Positions 20,002 to 29,000 of a stretch of 64,000 nucleotides of DNA are shown here, one piece after another. The position numbers were made by a program, and so were the translations under genes. The stretch covers positions 29,042 to 93,041 of the forward strand of contig PNAG01000011.1 of assembly GCA_003169845.1 (NCBI GenBank), in the 5' to 3' direction. A model generated the notes under the pieces. That model searched no databases, was not told the DNA's origin, and saw only the letters and a list, made by a program, of their open reading frames with translations. Every line of letters starts with the position of its first letter. The stretch's first letter is position 1. This stretch comes from Candidatus Dormiibacterota bacterium (GTDB lineage Bacteria; Chloroflexota; Dormibacteria; Dormibacterales; Dormibacteraceae).

Positions 20002-20673
20002 ATGGACACCTTCACGGTGCTGGACTCGGCCGAGGATGTCGCGGCGGCCGCTGCCGCCGACGTCGCCCAGGCTCTGCGCGAGGGCGCGCGCAGCCTTGTC
20101 CTGGCCGGCGGGTCGACGCCTCGGCGGTGCCACGAGCTCCTGTCTGAGATGGAGGTGGAGTGGGGGCGCGTGAGCATCCTGTTCGGAGACGAACGCTGCG
20201 TGCGCCCCGACCACCCGGACAGCAACTACCTGATGGCGCGTGAGTCGCTTCTGGATCGGGTCGCGCCCGCCACCGTCTACCGGATGCCGGCCGAGCTCGG
20301 ACCTGACGTGGGGGCGGAGCTTTATGCGCGGGTGGTCGCGGCGGTCGCGCCGCTTGACGTGGTCATGCTGGGAGTGGGGGAGGACGGCCACACGGCGTCG
20401 CTGTTTCCCGGCCATCCCGGGCTCAAGGCGACCGGGCTCGCAGTCGGCATCCGCAACTCGCCCAAGCCCCCGCCGGAGCGCGTCACGCTGACGCTAAATG
20501 TCCTGCAGACGGCGCGGCGGGTGATCATCGTCGCCACGGGCGTGGGCAAGGCTGACGCCGTCGCGCGAGCCAAACGGCACGAGGTGCCATCCGGGATGAT
20601 CGGGGGTGCAAGGTGGTTCATCGACCGCGCCGCAGCCGGCAATCTCCCCTCTCCCCGTCGGGGAGAGGGCTAG
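20002..20673 (+). CDS. pgl: 6-phosphogluconolactonase
   Basis: 'LVLAGGSTPRRCHELL', 'ILFGDERCVRPDHPDSNYLMARESLL', 'LGVGEDGHTASLFPGHP'. Confidence 0.95.
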   Translation: MDTFTVLDSAEDVAAAAAADVAQALREGARSLVLAGGSTPRRCHELLSEMEVEWGRVSILFGDERCVRPDHPDSNYLMARESLLDRVAPATVYRMPAELGPDVGAELYARVVAAVAPLDVVMLGVGEDGHTASLFPGHPGLKATGLAVGIRNSPKPPPERVTLTLNVLQTARRVIIVATGVGKADAVARAKRHEVPSGMIGGARWFIDRAAAGNLPSPRRGEG

Positions 20674-20684
20674 GGTGAGGGGCT
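20641..20684. repeat. REP-like element overlapping pgl 3' end
   Basis: aatctcccctctccccgtcggggagagggctagggtgaggggct; encodes the NLPSPRRGEG* tail of Pgl. Confidence 0.75.
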
Positions 20685-20694
20685 TAAGCTGGCA

Positions 20695-21375
20695 ATGTCG
20701 CACGTAGAAATCGTGCCTTCAATCCTATCGGCGGATGTTGGCCGGCTGGCCGACCAGGTGCGCGAGGCCGAGGCTGCGGGCGCGGACCGCATCCAGGTCG
20801 ACGTGATGGACGGGCATTTCGTTCCCAACCTCACGTTCGGGCCGCTCGTGGTGGAAGCCGTCCGACGGGTGACGAAGCTCCCGATCGAGGCGCATTTGAT
20901 GGTCGAGCGGCCGGAGCTGTTCATCAAGGCGTTCGCGAGAGCGGGCGCGACTTTGATCGAGGTGCAGGTGGAGGCGACGACGTCGCTGTACCGGACCGTA
21001 CAGTCGATCAAAGAGCTGGGCTGCAAAGCGGGCGTTGCGATCAACCCCGCGACCTCGCTCGAGGACCTCCGAGAGATCCTGCCCTACATCGACCTGGTCA
21101 ACGTGATGACGGTCGAGCCCGGATTTGGGGGGCAGAAGTTCATCACCCACAGCCCGGAGAAGATCAGCCGGCTGCGCGCGATGGTTCCGGACATGGAGAT
21201 CGAGGTCGACGGCGGCATCGACGCCAGGACGGCGCCGCTGGCGGTGAGCGCGGGCGCGACCGTGCTGGTCGCGGGCAGCTCGGTCTTCGCTTTCAAGCAG
21301 GGCGTTGCGGCGGGAATCAAGGCCATCCGACAAGCCCTTGCACCCTTCCCCCGCCAGGGGGAAGGCCTGGATTGA
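20695..21375 (+). CDS. rpe: Ribulose-phosphate 3-epimerase
   Basis: 'VPSILSADVGRLADQV', 'IQVDVMDGHFVPNLTFGPLVV', 'VMTVEPGFGGQKFI', 'EVDGGIDARTAPLAVSAGATVLVAGSSVF'. Confidence 0.96.
   Translation: MSHVEIVPSILSADVGRLADQVREAEAAGADRIQVDVMDGHFVPNLTFGPLVVEAVRRVTKLPIEAHLMVERPELFIKAFARAGATLIEVQVEATTSLYRTVQSIKELGCKAGVAINPATSLEDLREILPYIDLVNVMTVEPGFGGQKFITHSPEKISRLRAMVPDMEIEVDGGIDARTAPLAVSAGATVLVAGSSVFAFKQGVAAGIKAIRQALAPFPRQGEGLD
21342..21368. repeat. REP-like element overlapping rpe 3' end
   Basis: acccttcccccgccagggggaaggcctgg core; encodes the PFPRQGEGL tail of Rpe. Confidence 0.6.
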
Positions 21376-22088
21376 CTGAAGAGCTCAAGAAAGCCGCAGC
21401 CCAGAAGGCGCTGGAGCTCGTCCAGGACGGCATGCTGCTCGGGCTGGGCAGCGGCTCGACCGCGAAGTACTTCACCGAGGGTGTCGGCCGGCTGGTAGCC
21501 GAGGGCATGAAGCTGCGCGCGGTGCCGACCTCGCGCGCGACTGCTGAGCTGGCGGCCGAGCTCGGGATCCCCATCGTGCAGGAGCCGGTCGGTCCGATCG
21601 ACCTCGCGGTGGATGGGGCGGACGAGGTGGACGGATCGCTCGATTTGATCAAGGGCCGTGGTGGCGCACTCTTCCGCGAGAAGCTGGTCGCCGCCGCTGC
21701 GAAGCGCTTCATCGTCGTGGTGGATGAATCGAAGCTGGTCAGGGAGCTGGGGGTGGGCGTGCTCCCGGTTGAGGTGCTGCCGTTCCTGTGGCGAACCACC
21801 GCAGAGCGATTGACCGCGCTTGGCGCGAGCCTCACGGTGCGAGGTGGGGAGGAAGCCCCCTACATCACGGACAACGGCAACCTGATCCTCGACCTGCTGG
21901 TCGAGGGCGGCATCAAAGACGCGGCGTCATTCGGTGATGCCCTGAAGAGGACGGCGGGCGTTGTGGAGCACGGACTGTTCGTTCGGATGACCGACACCCT
22001 GATCGTCGCCGGTCCAGAGGGTCCGAGGGTCGTAGGTAGACTTTCCGGCGGAGCGGTCGCACGGCCGAACAGCGCGCAGGACAAATGA
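21372..22088 (+). CDS. rpiA: Ribose-5-phosphate isomerase A
   Basis: 'VQDGMLLGLGSGSTAKYFTEGVG', 'DLAVDGADEVDGSLDLIKGRGGALFREKLVAAAAKRFIVVVDESKLV'. Confidence 0.96.
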   Translation: MTEELKKAAAQKALELVQDGMLLGLGSGSTAKYFTEGVGRLVAEGMKLRAVPTSRATAELAAELGIPIVQEPVGPIDLAVDGADEVDGSLDLIKGRGGALFREKLVAAAAKRFIVVVDESKLVRELGVGVLPVEVLPFLWRTTAERLTALGASLTVRGGEEAPYITDNGNLILDLLVEGGIKDAASFGDALKRTAGVVEHGLFVRMTDTLIVAGPEGPRVVGRLSGGAVARPNSAQDK

Positions 22089-22154
22089 AATGCTGGTGTC
22101 GCGCGCTTACTCGACCGAACTAGGCGAATAACCGTGATTGCTACAGTTGCTCGC

Positions 22155-22246
22155 GGAGCGGTCGCCTAGTCCGGTCGAGGGCGCGGCACTGGAAATGCCG
22201 TAGGCGCGCAAGTGCCTCGAGAGTTCAAATCTCTCCCGCTCCGCCA
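22155..22246 (+). tRNA. tRNA-Ser(GGA), CCA encoded
   Basis: Acceptor GGAGCGG/CCGCTCC, discriminator G, CCA; anticodon arm gcact-GGA-aatgc; long variable arm aggcgcgcaagtgcct; T-arm GAGAG-TTCAAAT-CTCTC. Confidence 0.93.
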
Positions 22247-22258
22247 CAATCACTACAG

Positions 22259-23791
22259 ATGATCGATGCGCGAACTCTTGCCCTCGTCGGCGCGGTCGCT
22301 GCGGTGACCATATGGGGCTCAGGCGGCCAGTCGCAGAGCATGCACCCGATCGTGCGCAGCTGGTCCGCCTTATGCCTGAACGTGCCAGTAAGCCGCCTGA
22401 TCATCCATCCGACGAGCTGCCGAGCGATCGGGCCGACCTCACTCATCGTGGACGGGACGGATACCAGGACCGGCAATAACCGAGAGATCATCACCGTCGC
22501 AGGTGACCGAGCGGCAAGCGCGACTGCAGGCGCGCCGTCACCCTCGACGTCCTTCTATGTTTTCGGCTCGTACATCGACGTCTGCGGTTTGAGCGCGACG
22601 AGCGAATGTCCGCTCTACAACGACGGGGCGATCGAAGGGGCCGCTTCCACAGGCGGGATCACGATCCTCGACTTCGGCGCTCCTTGTTTTGAGCCGACAA
22701 CGCTCGCCTGGGGCACGCAGCTCTTCAACAGCCAAAGCTGCACCCCGGACAGCGCGCTCGTGTTCCTTGCCCAGGCATGGCTTCGTGGCTACCAGACGAA
22801 CCCGAAAGGGTCCGCCTCACCTGGCTACATCCTCGCGGCGGGCACCAGCAACAGCCTGACGGCTGCGATTCCCGGCAACGCCATGACCCCGGCGCAGATG
22901 TCGTCGCACGGCCAGGCATGGTTCGGCTCCGTCGTCAATCCAATCGCCGGCGTGGCGCGCGCCCTTCCCGCACCGGTTGCGATCTGGGCCGGCAATGACA
23001 TCGAGCAGTCGAGCGACGGCAACTGGTATGACGGCCCCACCACCGGAGCCTGGGTTGACGGCTACGCGGCCGCATCCAAAGCGTCCAAGCCGTGCATTGC
23101 GAGCCGGACTGGATTGATGGTCGACTATGGCGACTACGTGCCGAACGAGCCAGGGTGGTCGCTAGGCGCCGTCTACCACGTGGCGTGGCAAGCGGCGCCC
23201 GCCTGCCCCTTACCGGAGATCTACAACACCGTGAACGCGAGCGAGTGGCAGAGTGTCAACAGCTACGCCCAGAGCATCGGTTTGGAGCGCATGCAGTTCA
23301 CCGGGGTGTTGTCCGAGGATGGCGCGTCCGGGACCTTGTCCGGCGCGGAGAGCTGGAGCGCATTGAGAAGCGCCACCGGCCAGTCCGCGCCCTACTTGAG
23401 TGTCATCGGAGAGACATCATTGATGCCAGCGGAAGTGCCCGACCCAGCAGTGGCGGTCACGGCGGTTCCCGGGCCGGCGCTGGCGACCGTGAGCTGGTCG
23501 GCTCCGGCCTGGGATGGAGGCGCTGCGGTAACGGCCTACACGGTCACCGCGTACGCGGCGGGGAAGCTTCCGCTGGTGCGGACTGTCACTGGGTTGCCAG
23601 TCCCGGAGACAGTCATCGTCGACGGATTGGCCAATGGCACCACATACACCTTCGACGTGATTGCGACGAATCGCGTGGGAGCCGGACCGCAGTCACTACC
23701 GTCGGCTGGCCTCACCCCAAGCGCGCTCTTCAATACTGACAAGGAGCCTCGCCTCAGGGGATCAGTAGGTAGGGTGAAGTCGGAACGTTGA
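22259..23791 (+). CDS. Secreted protein with C-terminal fibronectin type III domain
   Basis: N-terminal hydrophobic segment; fn3 'PGPALATVSWSAPAWDGGAAVTAYTVTAYAAG...VIVDGLANGTTYTFDVIATNRVGAGPQS'. Confidence 0.7.
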   Translation: MIDARTLALVGAVAAVTIWGSGGQSQSMHPIVRSWSALCLNVPVSRLIIHPTSCRAIGPTSLIVDGTDTRTGNNREIITVAGDRAASATAGAPSPSTSFYVFGSYIDVCGLSATSECPLYNDGAIEGAASTGGITILDFGAPCFEPTTLAWGTQLFNSQSCTPDSALVFLAQAWLRGYQTNPKGSASPGYILAAGTSNSLTAAIPGNAMTPAQMSSHGQAWFGSVVNPIAGVARALPAPVAIWAGNDIEQSSDGNWYDGPTTGAWVDGYAAASKASKPCIASRTGLMVDYGDYVPNEPGWSLGAVYHVAWQAAPACPLPEIYNTVNASEWQSVNSYAQSIGLERMQFTGVLSEDGASGTLSGAESWSALRSATGQSAPYLSVIGETSLMPAEVPDPAVAVTAVPGPALATVSWSAPAWDGGAAVTAYTVTAYAAGKLPLVRTVTGLPVPETVIVDGLANGTTYTFDVIATNRVGAGPQSLPSAGLTPSALFNTDKEPRLRGSVGRVKSER

Positions 23792-24002
23792 GAGGAGACA
23801 AATCTCTCCCCAATACCGCAACCTGCGTAAAGCAACCTGCGGTATCGCTCGCGGATTGGGAAGGCAACCCAGGGCCTGAGGTCAGGCGGCGGAAGCACGT
23901 TCAGAAAGTTCAGGTGGGTGATGAGCTGATCATTGCCGCTGCGACAGTTCGAAAGGCATCAACGATGCCCCGCTCGACGTGCCTTGCTGGCACATCGCTA
24001 GG

Positions 24003-24026
24003 GTTCACTTCCCTCCCGCTCCGCCA
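24003..24026 (+). repeat. Partial duplicate of tRNA-Ser 3' end (T-arm/acceptor/CCA)
   Basis: gttcacttccctcccgctccgcca vs tRNA gttcaaatctctcccgctccgcca (21/24; last 14 bp identical). Confidence 0.75.
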
Positions 24027-24039
24027 ACCGTTCTGCTCG

Positions 24040-24657
24040 TTACGCGGGCCGTGCAGGACCCGATCGTGGACACGAGTCTGGCGATTTGAACCACAGCGGT
24101 CCCACCGCGGCACTCTGATCGTGTGGGAAGCCCAAGACGCTGTAGTGAACTTTGATCGAGTCGATGATCACGAATTGTCCGCCGCTGTTGTACTCGCAGT
24201 TGGTCATCTGAAGGTGAACGGCGACTGCTCCCGCCTGCCCAGGATTCAGATTGATCGGGCGAAAATCCCTGGCCGACCACGTCTCGTCAACATTGAGAGT
24301 GCAGCAGCCGCCCGGATCGGCAAATACAGCCGGCCGCGCTTCCATGACGTTGACCAGTGCGTGTGAGTCGGACGAGCTGGTTTCAATCCCGGTGACGGTG
24401 ATTCCAACGACTGCGTGGTTGTCGAGCCCGAGGACCAGGGTGACCAAACCCCCGTCGACGTAGTTGAACGTGACAAGGGGGTAGTTGCTGACGGGCGGCT
24501 GGCCCGGTACCCATTGAAGTGATGATTCACCCGAAGCAAGTGGCTGCGTATACACGGCGGCGAAGCCGTAGGCAGCGACAACGCTCAGGGCGCCCAGCAA
24601 GGCCGCCCAGCCGCGGATCCCAAGTTGGCGGCCTCGCAACCTGACCATCGGTGGCAC
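24040..24657 (-). CDS. Hypothetical membrane-anchored secreted protein
   Basis: N-terminal TM 'GWAALLGALSVVAAYGFAAVY' and an extracytoplasmic domain with plausible composition. Confidence 0.6.
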   Translation of the reverse strand: MPPMVRLRGRQLGIRGWAALLGALSVVAAYGFAAVYTQPLASGESSLQWVPGQPPVSNYPLVTFNYVDGGLVTLVLGLDNHAVVGITVTGIETSSSDSHALVNVMEARPAVFADPGGCCTLNVDETWSARDFRPINLNPGQAGAVAVHLQMTNCEYNSGGQFVIIDSIKVHYSVLGFPHDQSAAVGPLWFKSPDSCPRSGPARPA

Positions 24658-24785
24658 CGATTCTATCCCTGAAAAGCCGTCGTCGCCTTCGAGTTGGCTA
24701 TAGGCGAACGATGGCTACGGCGCCGAAGGCGCTGACGTCTTTGTCGCGGGTCCAAACCTCGCCGCCATGTGTGAGCGCTGTCATC

Positions 24786-27089
24786 TCAACGCAGCTGCGT
24801 CACCGTCAGCACATCTGAGAAGTCATCCGTCCAGACCGGCTGCTGTGGGTTGGCGTGCAGGGCACGCCAGGTGGGGTTGATCGGGATGCCGGCCAGGTTT
24901 GCGTCAGCCGTCGCCATCACCAGCCACGCCGAGGGAAACTTGCCGGCCGCCGCCTGTTCCGCCGTCACGTCCGTGTCGGTGCGCTGGTAGCCCACAAGCG
25001 CGAGGTTCGCCGCCTCCCCAGCCAGCACTGAGGCCAGGTCCACGTACTTGTTCGAGATGTTGAACAGCAGCACTCCTCCCGGTCGCAGCTTGGACAGGTA
25101 GAGCTGGATCGCCTCGCGCGTGATCAGGTGGACGGGCACCGAGTCCGAGCCGAAGGCGTCGAGCACGATCAGGTCGTAGCTGTGGTCAGGAGCTCGCGCG
25201 ATGGTGAGGCGTCCGTCTCCGAGGACTATGTTCGCCTGCGGCGTGCAGTCGCGCATGAAAGTGAACAGCGATGGATCGCGCGCGATCTGAGCCACCACCG
25301 GATCGATCTCGTAGAAGGTCCAGCTCTGCTGCGGCCGGGCATAGCACGCCATCGCCCCCGCGCCCAACCCGATAACCGCGACACTCCAGTTCCCGTCGGC
25401 CGGTTGCTCCGCGGAGAACAAATCACCAACCGGTCCGCTGCCTGAGTAGTACGAGGCCGGAATGTCGCGCATGCGCGGGTCCCACAGCTCCAAACCGTGG
25501 ATGGTGCCGCCGTCGATGAGCGCGTGGCGCGTGCCCGCAGGATCGCTCACGACTTTGTGCACCCCGTAGAAATCGCGTTGTTGAAAGATGACGGGCTGCG
25601 ACCCGAGCGGTACCAGCGCGAGCAGCAGCATGGCCGCGGTCGCCAATCCAAAACGAATGGGACGCCACGAGAAAGCCGCGGACACAGCGGCCGGAATCGC
25701 GAAAACGATCAGGATGCGAAGCAGGTCCGATCCGGTTGTCGCGTTGGGCAGGACCAGCTGATTCAGCTTGCCCAGGACGCCGGTCACGGACATGAGGCCG
25801 GTCACCAGCAGCAGCGCGGCCAACAATGTCGCAGGCAGCCAGTAGTCGGCAACGCGAGCTCGACGGCTCGCGCCGCGAGCCAGCGCCGGCCGCAGCAGCG
25901 CCGCGCCGATGATCGCGAGCGGATATTCGAAGAAGTCGTTGAAGACGAGCGGCGCCACCAGCGCGGTGAGCAGTCCGCCTGTCGCACCTCCGACCGCGAG
26001 CCACCAGTAGAACTCCGTCAGGTGGCCTGCGGCCGGCCGGTCGGCCGCGAGCTCGCCGTGGCACAGGAGGGCGCCCAGAAAGAACGCGCCGAAGTGAAGG
26101 ATCGCCAGCAGCCACAAGGGACCTCCGCCGCCCAGAAGGACCATTCCGAGCAGCGGAAGCGCATAGAACGGGAATAGGCGGTTGAGCCAGTAACGCGAGA
26201 TCAGCGGGCGGCGGGCAAAGACGACGGCGAAGGAGAAGAGGTACAGGGCCAGCGGGATCACCCAGAGAAGGGGTATGGGGCGGATGACGGTGGTGAAGTA
26301 GGACGTCACGGCGAGCATCCAGGTGGAGGGAACGGCCGCCAGCAAGACCCATCGGACCCTTCGCTTCCAGGTGATTGCTTCGCCATCGCCCCCCACCCCG
26401 GCGGAGGAGGGGGCTGCATCGGCGGATGGCGAAGCTCCTCGCGACCTCGACCATGCCACCGCCCCCAGGCACAGCACCGACAGCACGAGGAAAGCCACGT
26501 AGCCCGCGCGCCACAGGTCTGCCTGCGCATGCAGCCCCAGGTGCGGCTCGATCAACGCCGGATATGAGAGCAGGCCGAGCGCGCTGCCCAGGTTGCTCGC
26601 CCGGTACAGGAAGTACGGATCCTGCGCATGCGCGTGACCCGTCCGCGAGAACCAGTGCTGGATCAGCGGGGACGTGGTGGACAGGACGAGGAACGGCAGC
26701 CCGACCGTGACCGAAAGCAGCAGTACCAGCCACAGGGCCGGGCTCCCCGTCGTGGGCGGGTTCCAGCCCGGGATCAGGTGGATGGGGAGGACCAGCAGCG
26801 GCACGAGAAGAAGGAGCCCGTGCAGCAGGGCCTGCCACCGCCACTGCAACCGCATCGCAAGCCAGTGCGAGTAGCCATAACCGATCAGAAGCACGGTCTG
26901 GAAGAACAGGACGGATGTCGCCCACACGGCGGACGTTCCGCCGACCAGGGGAAGCACCATCTTGGCGACCATCGGCTCGACCAGGAAGAGCAGGAAGGCG
27001 CTCGCGAAGAGGCAGATCGTGAACACGCCAAGCACCGCGACGGAGAACGTCGCCTGCCTCTGGTCAAGTCGCGCCGCCGCGCTGATCAA
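24786..27089 (-). CDS. Fused MFS/spermidine synthase-like membrane protein
   Basis: 'FASAFLLFLVEPMVAKMVLPLVGGTSAVWATSVLFFQTVLLIGYGYSH' and 'VAVIGLGAGAMACYARPQQSWTFYEIDPVVAQIARDPSLFTF...YDLIVLDAFGSDSVPVHLITREA'; start uncertain (ORF opens at 27179). Confidence 0.9.
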   Translation of the reverse strand: MISAAARLDQRQATFSVAVLGVFTICLFASAFLLFLVEPMVAKMVLPLVGGTSAVWATSVLFFQTVLLIGYGYSHWLAMRLQWRWQALLHGLLLLVPLLVLPIHLIPGWNPPTTGSPALWLVLLLSVTVGLPFLVLSTTSPLIQHWFSRTGHAHAQDPYFLYRASNLGSALGLLSYPALIEPHLGLHAQADLWRAGYVAFLVLSVLCLGAVAWSRSRGASPSADAAPSSAGVGGDGEAITWKRRVRWVLLAAVPSTWMLAVTSYFTTVIRPIPLLWVIPLALYLFSFAVVFARRPLISRYWLNRLFPFYALPLLGMVLLGGGGPLWLLAILHFGAFFLGALLCHGELAADRPAAGHLTEFYWWLAVGGATGGLLTALVAPLVFNDFFEYPLAIIGAALLRPALARGASRRARVADYWLPATLLAALLLVTGLMSVTGVLGKLNQLVLPNATTGSDLLRILIVFAIPAAVSAAFSWRPIRFGLATAAMLLLALVPLGSQPVIFQQRDFYGVHKVVSDPAGTRHALIDGGTIHGLELWDPRMRDIPASYYSGSGPVGDLFSAEQPADGNWSVAVIGLGAGAMACYARPQQSWTFYEIDPVVAQIARDPSLFTFMRDCTPQANIVLGDGRLTIARAPDHSYDLIVLDAFGSDSVPVHLITREAIQLYLSKLRPGGVLLFNISNKYVDLASVLAGEAANLALVGYQRTDTDVTAEQAAAGKFPSAWLVMATADANLAGIPINPTWRALHANPQQPVWTDDFSDVLTVTQLR

Positions 27090-27166
27090 GCCGGCATACC
27101 CTACGTTATCGGGCGTCCACCTGCGCCCCCTGCAAGATCGCCGGGTCTTGATTCGTTGTACTCGGC

Positions 27167-28933
27167 GTGATAGCCACAACTCCCAAGCACGCCTTTTGCG
27201 CGCTCGCCGCTGCTGTCTTCAGATCGCAGGCATCACGCGGCCTCGCGTTCTCGATGGTGAGCGCTCTGGCTCTCGCCGTCATACCGGCGCTGCCGGGCGC
27301 AGCCACGTCTCACGTCCACCTGGCAACGACACCCGCCGCGAGCAGCAGCTGGCTGGACCGCTTCAACGCGTGGCGCGCGAACGCCGGTCAGTCCGCTCTC
27401 AGCGAAAACACCAGCTACAGCGCCGGCGACGTGCTTCACGCCGCCTATATGGTCCAGACCGGACAGATAACCCATGGCGAAAGCACCGCCTACTCCCAGT
27501 ACACGACCGCCGGTGACATCGCCGGGCAGAACAGCAACATCTTCGTCAGCGGGAGCACCGGCACATCCGATTCACAGGCGATTGACTGGTGGATGGGGGC
27601 GCCCTTCCACGCGATGGCGATGATGGACCCGCGACTTGCGACGACGGGTTTTGGTTCTTATCGGAACTCCGCGTACACCTGGCAGATGGCAGCCGCCGTG
27701 AACGTCAGCCAGGGCATGACCGCCCCTGGCGCGTACCCGGTCTATTTCCCGGGAAACAACTCCACCGAGCCGCTAACCGGGTACAGCGGGAACGAATCTC
27801 CAAATCCGCAGCTGGCGTGTCCTGGCTACACCGGACTGCCGCTCTTCGTTGAAGTTGGCGCCAACGTGAACACGGCGGCAGGCCCGGTCCACACTTTGGT
27901 CGCAAACGCAACCTCGCTGCCCAACTGCGTCATCGACTCGAGCAACGCCACCTTCGCGAGCTATCTGAAGTGGCGAGGCGGCGTGATCGTGTTCCCTCAG
28001 CAGCCCCTGCAGAACGGCACCTCCTACACAGTCGCAGTCACGGTCAACTCAGTTCCGTACACGTGGTCGTTCACGGTGGGGAGCACCCTCTCGGGGGGTC
28101 CACCTCCGGTCATGCCTTTCAAGGGTCTTTACACGCTGGATGGTTGGGGTGGGGTGCACGCTGACAACAGCCCTCCTGTAACCACCAGTGCGTACTGGTA
28201 TGGCTGGTCGATCGCACGCACGGCCAAACCGTTGCCGGGCGCGAATTCGCCTCAGTCGGGCGCGGTGCTCGACGGGTGGGGTGGCCTGCATCCTTACGGG
28301 ACGCCGATCACGATTTCGACCAGCGCGTACTGGTACGGCTGGGACATCGCGCGCGATTTCGCCTTCCTGCCGGACGGCTCGGGCGGCTTCGTGCTCGACG
28401 GCTGGGGCGGCCTGCACCCCTTCCGGGTCAATGGCAGCACCGCGCCGCTGGCGGCCCAGGGCTTCACCTACTGGTACGGCTGGGACATCGCCCGCAAGGT
28501 GGTGATCTTCCCGGACGGGACCGGGGGCTATGTGATGGACGCCTGGGGAGGACTCCACTCATTCGGCATCAACCGGCCTTCGCCGGTCTCGGCGGTAGCC
28601 ACTTCCGCCTACTGGCCGGGCTGGAGTATCGCCCGTGACATCCAGCTGGTGCCGGGTGACGGCAATCACTCGGGCTATGTGATGGACGGCTGGGGAGGCA
28701 TGCACCCCTTCCACCCGACGACCGACGGGAGCACGATGCCGCCTTCGATCGCGACCGCCTACTGGTACGGCTGGGACATCGCCCGCAGCCTGTGGTTCCT
28801 GCCCGGTTCGGCGACCGCCGGGTACACGCTGGACGGCTACGGCGGGATCCATCCGTTCGGGGGCGCGCCGCAGATCACCGGCTTTACCTACTGGCTCGGT
28901 TGGGACATCGCCAGGACCCTTTTCGGGGCCTGA
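27167..28933 (+). CDS. Secreted CAP (SCP/PR1)-domain protein with six C-terminal 'LDGWGGLHPFG...YWYGWDIAR' repeats
   Basis: 'WLDRFNAWRANAGQSALSENTSYSAGDVLHAAYM' CAP-like; six tandem ~45-50 aa repeats from about 28110 to 28930. Confidence 0.8.
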   Translation: MIATTPKHAFCALAAAVFRSQASRGLAFSMVSALALAVIPALPGAATSHVHLATTPAASSSWLDRFNAWRANAGQSALSENTSYSAGDVLHAAYMVQTGQITHGESTAYSQYTTAGDIAGQNSNIFVSGSTGTSDSQAIDWWMGAPFHAMAMMDPRLATTGFGSYRNSAYTWQMAAAVNVSQGMTAPGAYPVYFPGNNSTEPLTGYSGNESPNPQLACPGYTGLPLFVEVGANVNTAAGPVHTLVANATSLPNCVIDSSNATFASYLKWRGGVIVFPQQPLQNGTSYTVAVTVNSVPYTWSFTVGSTLSGGPPPVMPFKGLYTLDGWGGVHADNSPPVTTSAYWYGWSIARTAKPLPGANSPQSGAVLDGWGGLHPYGTPITISTSAYWYGWDIARDFAFLPDGSGGFVLDGWGGLHPFRVNGSTAPLAAQGFTYWYGWDIARKVVIFPDGTGGYVMDAWGGLHSFGINRPSPVSAVATSAYWPGWSIARDIQLVPGDGNHSGYVMDGWGGMHPFHPTTDGSTMPPSIATAYWYGWDIARSLWFLPGSATAGYTLDGYGGIHPFGGAPQITGFTYWLGWDIARTLFGA

Positions 28934-28953
28934 CGCACCGAGCTCTGCGTAGG

Positions 28954-28987
28954 CGGCGACCGTCACCCGTAAGGGCGGCGGTCGCCG
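28954..28987 (+). terminator. Predicted intrinsic terminator-like hairpin
   Basis: CGGCGACCG (28954-28962) / CGGTCGCCG (28979-28987) followed by TTTGT. Confidence 0.65.
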
Positions 28988-29000
28988 TTTGTATGTGTAG

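Noticed and set aside
23930-24026. Possible second complete tRNA-Ser upstream of the duplicated 3' end
   Set aside because: A variable-arm-like hairpin (gtgcc-ttgct-ggcac) and acceptor 3' strand exist, but no matching 5' acceptor strand or proper anticodon loop was found; treated as a partial duplicate.
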